From Petrimonas sp. (GTDB lineage: Bacteria > Bacteroidota > Bacteroidia > Bacteroidales > Dysgonomonadaceae): DNA of 64,000 nucleotides. The position numbers and the translations under genes were made by a program. The DNA lies in contig DUNG01000005.1 of the NCBI GenBank assembly GCA_012839475.1, forward strand, positions 62,001-126,000. Reading direction: 5' to 3'. Shown here piece by piece: positions 59,891-64,000 of the stretch. Below the pieces are notes generated by a model. It made no database searches. It worked only from the letters and a program-made list of their open reading frames with translations, and was not told the DNA's origin. Within the stretch, counting starts at the first letter, position 1; every line of letters begins with the position of its first letter.

Positions 59891-59956
59891 ATGTACAACA
59901 ACATCGCTATTCTAGTCGTCTCCATTATTCTCCTTTTGCATGTCATCGGGGGGTGA
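59891..59956 (+). CDS. Branched-chain amino acid leader peptide (21 aa) of the leucine operon
   Basis: atg...tga translates to MYNNIAILVVSIILLLHVIGG: 12 of 21 residues are Ile/Leu/Val; upstream of a terminator preceding leuA. Confidence 0.8.
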   Translation: MYNNIAILVVSIILLLHVIGG

Positions 59957-59995
59957 GACAGGAATATCGTTGGATGAACGAAAAAATATAAGGAT

Positions 59996-60026
59996 AACCT
60001 TTCTCACCCGGTGGGAAAGGTTTTTT
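59996..60026 (+). terminator. Attenuator terminator upstream of leuA
   Basis: AACCTTTCTCACCCGGTGGGAAAGGTT (one T-G wobble) followed by TTTTTT; 5' arm can instead pair with 59951-59958. Confidence 0.85.
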
Positions 60027-60063
60027 CATTTTAACGGGGATGCTTAATTTTTAAAGTAACAGT

Positions 60064-61551
60064 ATGGAGCGCATATATGTTTTTGATACCACGTTGAGGG
60101 ATGGGGAGCAGGTGCCCGGCTGCCAGTTGAACACTATCGAGAAGATACAGATCGCGCAGTCGCTTGAATCGCTCGGCGTGGACGTGATCGAGGCCGGCTT
60201 CCCGGTTTCGAGCCCGGGAGACTTCCAGTCTGTCGTGGAGATCTCTAAGGCGGTCACCTGGCCCACCATCTGCGCGCTCACCCGGGCGGTGAAGAAGGAT
60301 ATCGAGGTGGCGGCCGAGTCGCTTCAATACGCAAAGCGTAAACGCATTCACACGGGGATTGGAACTTCCGACTTCCATATTCGCCACAAGTTCAATTCCA
60401 ACCGTGAGGAGATACTGGAACGGGCGGTGAAGGCGGTAAGGTACGCGAGGCGATTCGTGGATGACGTGCAGTTTTACGCCGAAGATGCCGGCCGTACCGA
60501 TAACGAGTACCTGGCACGGGTGGTGCAGGCGGTAATTGATGCCGGCGCCACGGTCGTGAATATTCCCGATACTACCGGCTACTGCTTTCCCGACGAGTAC
60601 GGTGCGAAGATAAAGTACCTGATCGACAACGTGGATATGAAGCAGGCGATCCTGGCGACCCACTGTCATCAAGACCTGGGCATGGCCACGGCCAACACCA
60701 TCGTAGGTGTGTTGAATGGGGCGCGGCAGGTAGAGGTGACCGTGAACGGTATCGGCGAACGTGCCGGGAACACTTCGTTAGAGGAGGTGGTGATGGCCTT
60801 CAAAAGCCATAAGGAGAGAGGATTCGATACCAATATCAACACGCAGTACATATACGGCATTAGTCGACAAGTATCGAGCTTGATGAACATGCCAGTGCAA
60901 CCCAACAAGGCCATCGTGGGAAGGAACGCCTTCGCGCACTCCTCCGGGATTCACCAGGACGGGGTTCTCAAGAACGTGGAGACCTACGAGATTATCGATC
61001 CGAAAGAGGTGGGCATTGACGACAACGCGATCCTCCTCACCGCACGTAGCGGTCGAGCGGCGCTCAAGAACAGACTCGCTATACTGGGTGTGAAGCTGAG
61101 CGACGAGGAGCTGGATAAGGTGTACCAGAACTTCTTGAACCTGGCCGATAAAAAGAAAAATATCCGGGATGAGGACTTGCTGATGTTGGTCGGCAGGGAG
61201 TCCAGTAAAGCCCGTATCAAGGTGGAGTACCTGCAAGTGGTATGTGGTATCGGGGTGCGCGATGTAGCCAGCATCGGGCTCAATATCGCCGGGGAGCAGT
61301 TTGAAGCCACGGCAACCGGCAATGGTCCGGTTGATGCGGCCATCCGGGCGGTGAAGAACATCATTAAACGGAAGATGAAGATACAGGAGTTCCTGATACA
61401 AGCCATGGACCATGGAAGCGACGACGTTGGCAAGGTGCATATGCAGGTGGAACATAATAACAAGCACTATTACGGCTTCGCGGCCAATACCGATATTATC
61501 GCGGCCTCGGTGGAGGCGTTTATCGATGCGGTCAACAAGTTCGTGGAATAA
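60064..61551 (+). CDS. leuA: 2-isopropylmalate synthase
   Basis: [76 protein letters not shown]. Confidence 0.96.
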   Translation: MERIYVFDTTLRDGEQVPGCQLNTIEKIQIAQSLESLGVDVIEAGFPVSSPGDFQSVVEISKAVTWPTICALTRAVKKDIEVAAESLQYAKRKRIHTGIGTSDFHIRHKFNSNREEILERAVKAVRYARRFVDDVQFYAEDAGRTDNEYLARVVQAVIDAGATVVNIPDTTGYCFPDEYGAKIKYLIDNVDMKQAILATHCHQDLGMATANTIVGVLNGARQVEVTVNGIGERAGNTSLEEVVMAFKSHKERGFDTNINTQYIYGISRQVSSLMNMPVQPNKAIVGRNAFAHSSGIHQDGVLKNVETYEIIDPKEVGIDDNAILLTARSGRAALKNRLAILGVKLSDEELDKVYQNFLNLADKKKNIRDEDLLMLVGRESSKARIKVEYLQVVCGIGVRDVASIGLNIAGEQFEATATGNGPVDAAIRAVKNIIKRKMKIQEFLIQAMDHGSDDVGKVHMQVEHNNKHYYGFAANTDIIAASVEAFIDAVNKFVE

Positions 61552-61657
61552 TTTTTGATGGATACAAGTGGCTGATGGATCGCGAAATTCATGAGGTCTT
61601 CGCTCTGAAAGCTCATACAGTAATAAATAGACGAAAGTTCAATTAAGTAATAGCAGT

Positions 61658-63040
61658 ATGAAGACGCTTTTCGATAAGATATGGGATGCGCACGTGGTGA
61701 CCACGGTTAAGGATGGTCCCACGCAGTTGTACATCGACCGTCACTTCTGTCACGAGGTGACTAGCCCCCAGGCTTTCTCGGGCCTTCGGGCAAGGGGGTT
61801 GAAGGTTTTGCGACCGGAACGTACCACGCTCACGGCCGACCACAATATTCCCACCATGGGGCAGGACAAGCCTATTCGCGACGATACCTCCCGTTTTCAG
61901 GTGGAGACGCTCGAGAAGAACGCCCGTGATTTCGGGTTAACCTATTACGGGCTGAACCACCCCAAGAATGGGATCGTGCACGTGATTGGCCCCGAGAACG
62001 GCTATACCCAACCGGGAATGACCATCGTGTGTGGCGACAGCCATACCTCCACGCACGGCGCGTTTGGTGCCATCGCCTTCGGGATTGGTACCAGCGAGGT
62101 GGAGATGGTGCTGGCCTCGCAGTGTGTTTTACAGTCACGCCCCAAGACGATGCGGATCCACTTCGAGGGGCGACTGGCGGAGAACGTGGGTGCTAAGGAT
62201 ATGGCCCTCTACATGATATCGAAAATGACCACCGGAGGGGCTACCGGATACTTCGTGGAGTATGCCGGCGAAGCGGTGCGTAACCTCACCATGGAGCAGC
62301 GGATGACCCTCTGTAACCTGAGCATCGAGATGGGTGCCCGGGGTGGGATGGTTGCGCCGGACGAGACCACCTTTGCCTACCTCAAGGGGCGTGAGTTTGC
62401 ACCCAAGGGGGAACGGTGGGAGGAGGCATTGGCCTATTGGAAGACCCTCAAGAGCGACGATGGCGCACGGTTCGACAAAGAGATCACCTTCAACGCGGCC
62501 GAAATCCGACCGATGATCACCTACGGGACCAACCCCGGTATGGCAATACCAGTCGATGGCTCGATCCCTACATTGGACGAGATCGAGGAGGCAGGAAGGG
62601 GCTCCTTCAGGCGGTCGCTCCACTACATGGGCTTTGCCCCGGGTGAGAAGCTGGTGGGAAAACCCATCGACTACGTCTTCCTGGGTAGCTGCACCAACGG
62701 CCGGATAGAGGACTTCCAGGTTTTTGCCAACTACGTGAAGGGCAAGAGGAAGGCCGATAATGTAACGGCCTGGCTGGTGCCCGGCAGTTGGCAGGTACGC
62801 GAGCAGATCGAGGAGGAGGGATTGGACGAGATATTGAGAGAGGCCGGGTTCGAGTTGCGTCAACCGGGCTGCTCCGCATGCCTCGCGATGAACGAGGATA
62901 AGGTGCCGGCGGGCAAGTACGCGGTCTCCACATCGAACCGCAACTTCGAAGGGCGACAGGGGCCGGGATCCCGTACCATCCTGGCGGGGCCGCTGGTGGC
63001 GGCCGCGGCGGCGGTGAGCGGGAAGATCACGGTGCCGTGA
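61658..63040 (+). CDS. leuC: 3-isopropylmalate dehydratase large subunit
   Basis: [57 protein letters not shown]. Confidence 0.98.
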   Translation: MKTLFDKIWDAHVVTTVKDGPTQLYIDRHFCHEVTSPQAFSGLRARGLKVLRPERTTLTADHNIPTMGQDKPIRDDTSRFQVETLEKNARDFGLTYYGLNHPKNGIVHVIGPENGYTQPGMTIVCGDSHTSTHGAFGAIAFGIGTSEVEMVLASQCVLQSRPKTMRIHFEGRLAENVGAKDMALYMISKMTTGGATGYFVEYAGEAVRNLTMEQRMTLCNLSIEMGARGGMVAPDETTFAYLKGREFAPKGERWEEALAYWKTLKSDDGARFDKEITFNAAEIRPMITYGTNPGMAIPVDGSIPTLDEIEEAGRGSFRRSLHYMGFAPGEKLVGKPIDYVFLGSCTNGRIEDFQVFANYVKGKRKADNVTAWLVPGSWQVREQIEEEGLDEILREAGFELRQPGCSACLAMNEDKVPAGKYAVSTSNRNFEGRQGPGSRTILAGPLVAAAAAVSGKITVP

Positions 63041-63069
63041 ATAGAAATATAGATGCAAAACATATAGAG

Positions 63070-63666
63070 ATGGAGAAGTTTACAACCATAACATCAACCT
63101 GTGTGCCACTGCCTATTGAGAACGTGGACACCGATCAGATCATACCGGCCCGGTTCCTGAAGGCAACTACCCGTGAAGGGTTTGGTGATAACCTGTTCGC
63201 CGACTGGCGGTACGACAAGGCGGGGAACCCCAAGGGTGACTTCGTGCTGAACAATCCCACCTACAAGGGGGAGGTGCTGGTCGCCGGGAAAAACTTTGGT
63301 AGCGGGAGTAGCCGCGAGCACGCGGCGTGGGCTATCGGGGGGTATGGCTTCAAGGTGGTGGTTTCCAGCTTTTTCGCCGACATCTTTCGCCACAACGCGC
63401 TCAATAACGGTATTCTGCCGGTGGCGGTGAGCGAAGAGTTTCTGGGTGAGCTATTCGTTTCGGTGAAGGGGAATTCCAAGGCTACCGTCACCGTGAACCT
63501 TCAAGAGCAAACCATCACCAACAACGAGACCGGGAAGTCGGAGTCGTTTAACATCAACGCTTACAAGAAGGAGTGCCTGTTGAACGGGCTGGATGATATC
63601 GATTTCCTGCTCTCTAACAGGGATAAGATTGAAGCGTTCGAGAAGCAGCGTGTTTATTCATATTAA
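63070..63666 (+). CDS. leuD: 3-isopropylmalate dehydratase small subunit
   Basis: VPLPIENVDTDQIIPARFLK; GKNFGSGSSREHAAWAI; ATG at 63070 preferred over ORF-track start 63037. Confidence 0.97.
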   Translation: MEKFTTITSTCVPLPIENVDTDQIIPARFLKATTREGFGDNLFADWRYDKAGNPKGDFVLNNPTYKGEVLVAGKNFGSGSSREHAAWAIGGYGFKVVVSSFFADIFRHNALNNGILPVAVSEEFLGELFVSVKGNSKATVTVNLQEQTITNNETGKSESFNINAYKKECLLNGLDDIDFLLSNRDKIEAFEKQRVYSY

Positions 63667-63675
63667 TAGATTGTT

Positions 63676-64000
63676 TTGGAAAAGGTAAGGAAAATAGAGA
63701 TCATGGATACCACGCTACGCGACGGGGAGCAAACCTCCGGCGTGTCGTTTGTCGCCCAGGAGAAGCTGAGCGTGGTGCGCCTCCTGATTGAAGAACTTAA
63801 GGTGGATAGGGTGGAGATCGCCTCGGCACATGTGTCGGAAGGGGAGTTTCGCTCCGTCCAGAGGATGACACGGTGGGCTAAGGAACATGGCCATATCGAT
63901 AAGTTGGAGGTGTTGGGATTCGTGGACGGTACCGCCTCGCTGGAGTGGATAGCGAGTGCGGGTTGCCGGGTGATAAATCTGTTGACGAAAGGATCGCTGA
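63676..64000 (+). CDS. Second 2-isopropylmalate synthase-like (LeuA/citramalate synthase family) protein, truncated by window end
   Basis: From a TTG at 63676: [62 protein letters not shown], open to the window end; syntenic with leuACD. Confidence 0.85.
   Translation, partial: MEKVRKIEIMDTTLRDGEQTSGVSFVAQEKLSVVRLLIEELKVDRVEIASAHVSEGEFRSVQRMTRWAKEHGHIDKLEVLGFVDGTASLEWIASAGCRVINLLTKGSL

Noticed and set aside
1-64000. Search for CRISPR arrays, tRNA/rRNA genes, transposases or prophage genes
   Set aside because: No repeat-spacer periodicity, clover-leaf or mobile-element protein motifs were recognised by eye; a tRNAscan-SE, Infernal and ISfinder run would be needed to exclude them firmly.

Overview
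Chromosomal window from a Bacteroidetes genome (Bacteroidales/Dysgonomonadaceae-like, inferred from TTTG-N20-TAnnTTTG promoters, the ribosomal operon content, and the SPII lipoproteins and glycosidases). Contents from left to right: (1) the end of a ROK-family gene and a glycan-degradation block with two coupled GH92 mannosidases, a GH9 and a GH115. (2) An accessory region at about 11.5-25 kb. It holds a LytS-type sensor kinase and LytTR regulator, a 1-Cys peroxiredoxin, and uncharacterised SPII lipoproteins present as one intact cluster and one decayed copy. (3) A beta-barrel protein, an OmpA lipoprotein and an AraC-type regulator, then a third GH92, an OPT transporter, a DPP-IV and a membrane/Nudix-like protein. 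(4) The complete str-S10-spc-alpha ribosomal super-operon (rpsL to rplQ), about 18 kb. (5) An SGNH-like protein, a PNGase F homologue, a NIF3-like protein and a zinc-ribbon protein. (6) The leucine operon leuA-leuC-leuD-(second leuA-like). Strongest non-obvious signals: a complete branched-chain amino acid attenuator upstream of leuA (promoter, 21-aa Ile/Leu/Val-rich leader peptide, terminator, competing anti-terminator pairing); a twin-hairpin element present twice with compensatory base changes; a pseudogene relic showing that the lipoprotein cluster was once duplicated; and direct repeats of ~20-21 bp period in two regulatory regions. No tRNA, rRNA, CRISPR array or transposase gene was recognised.
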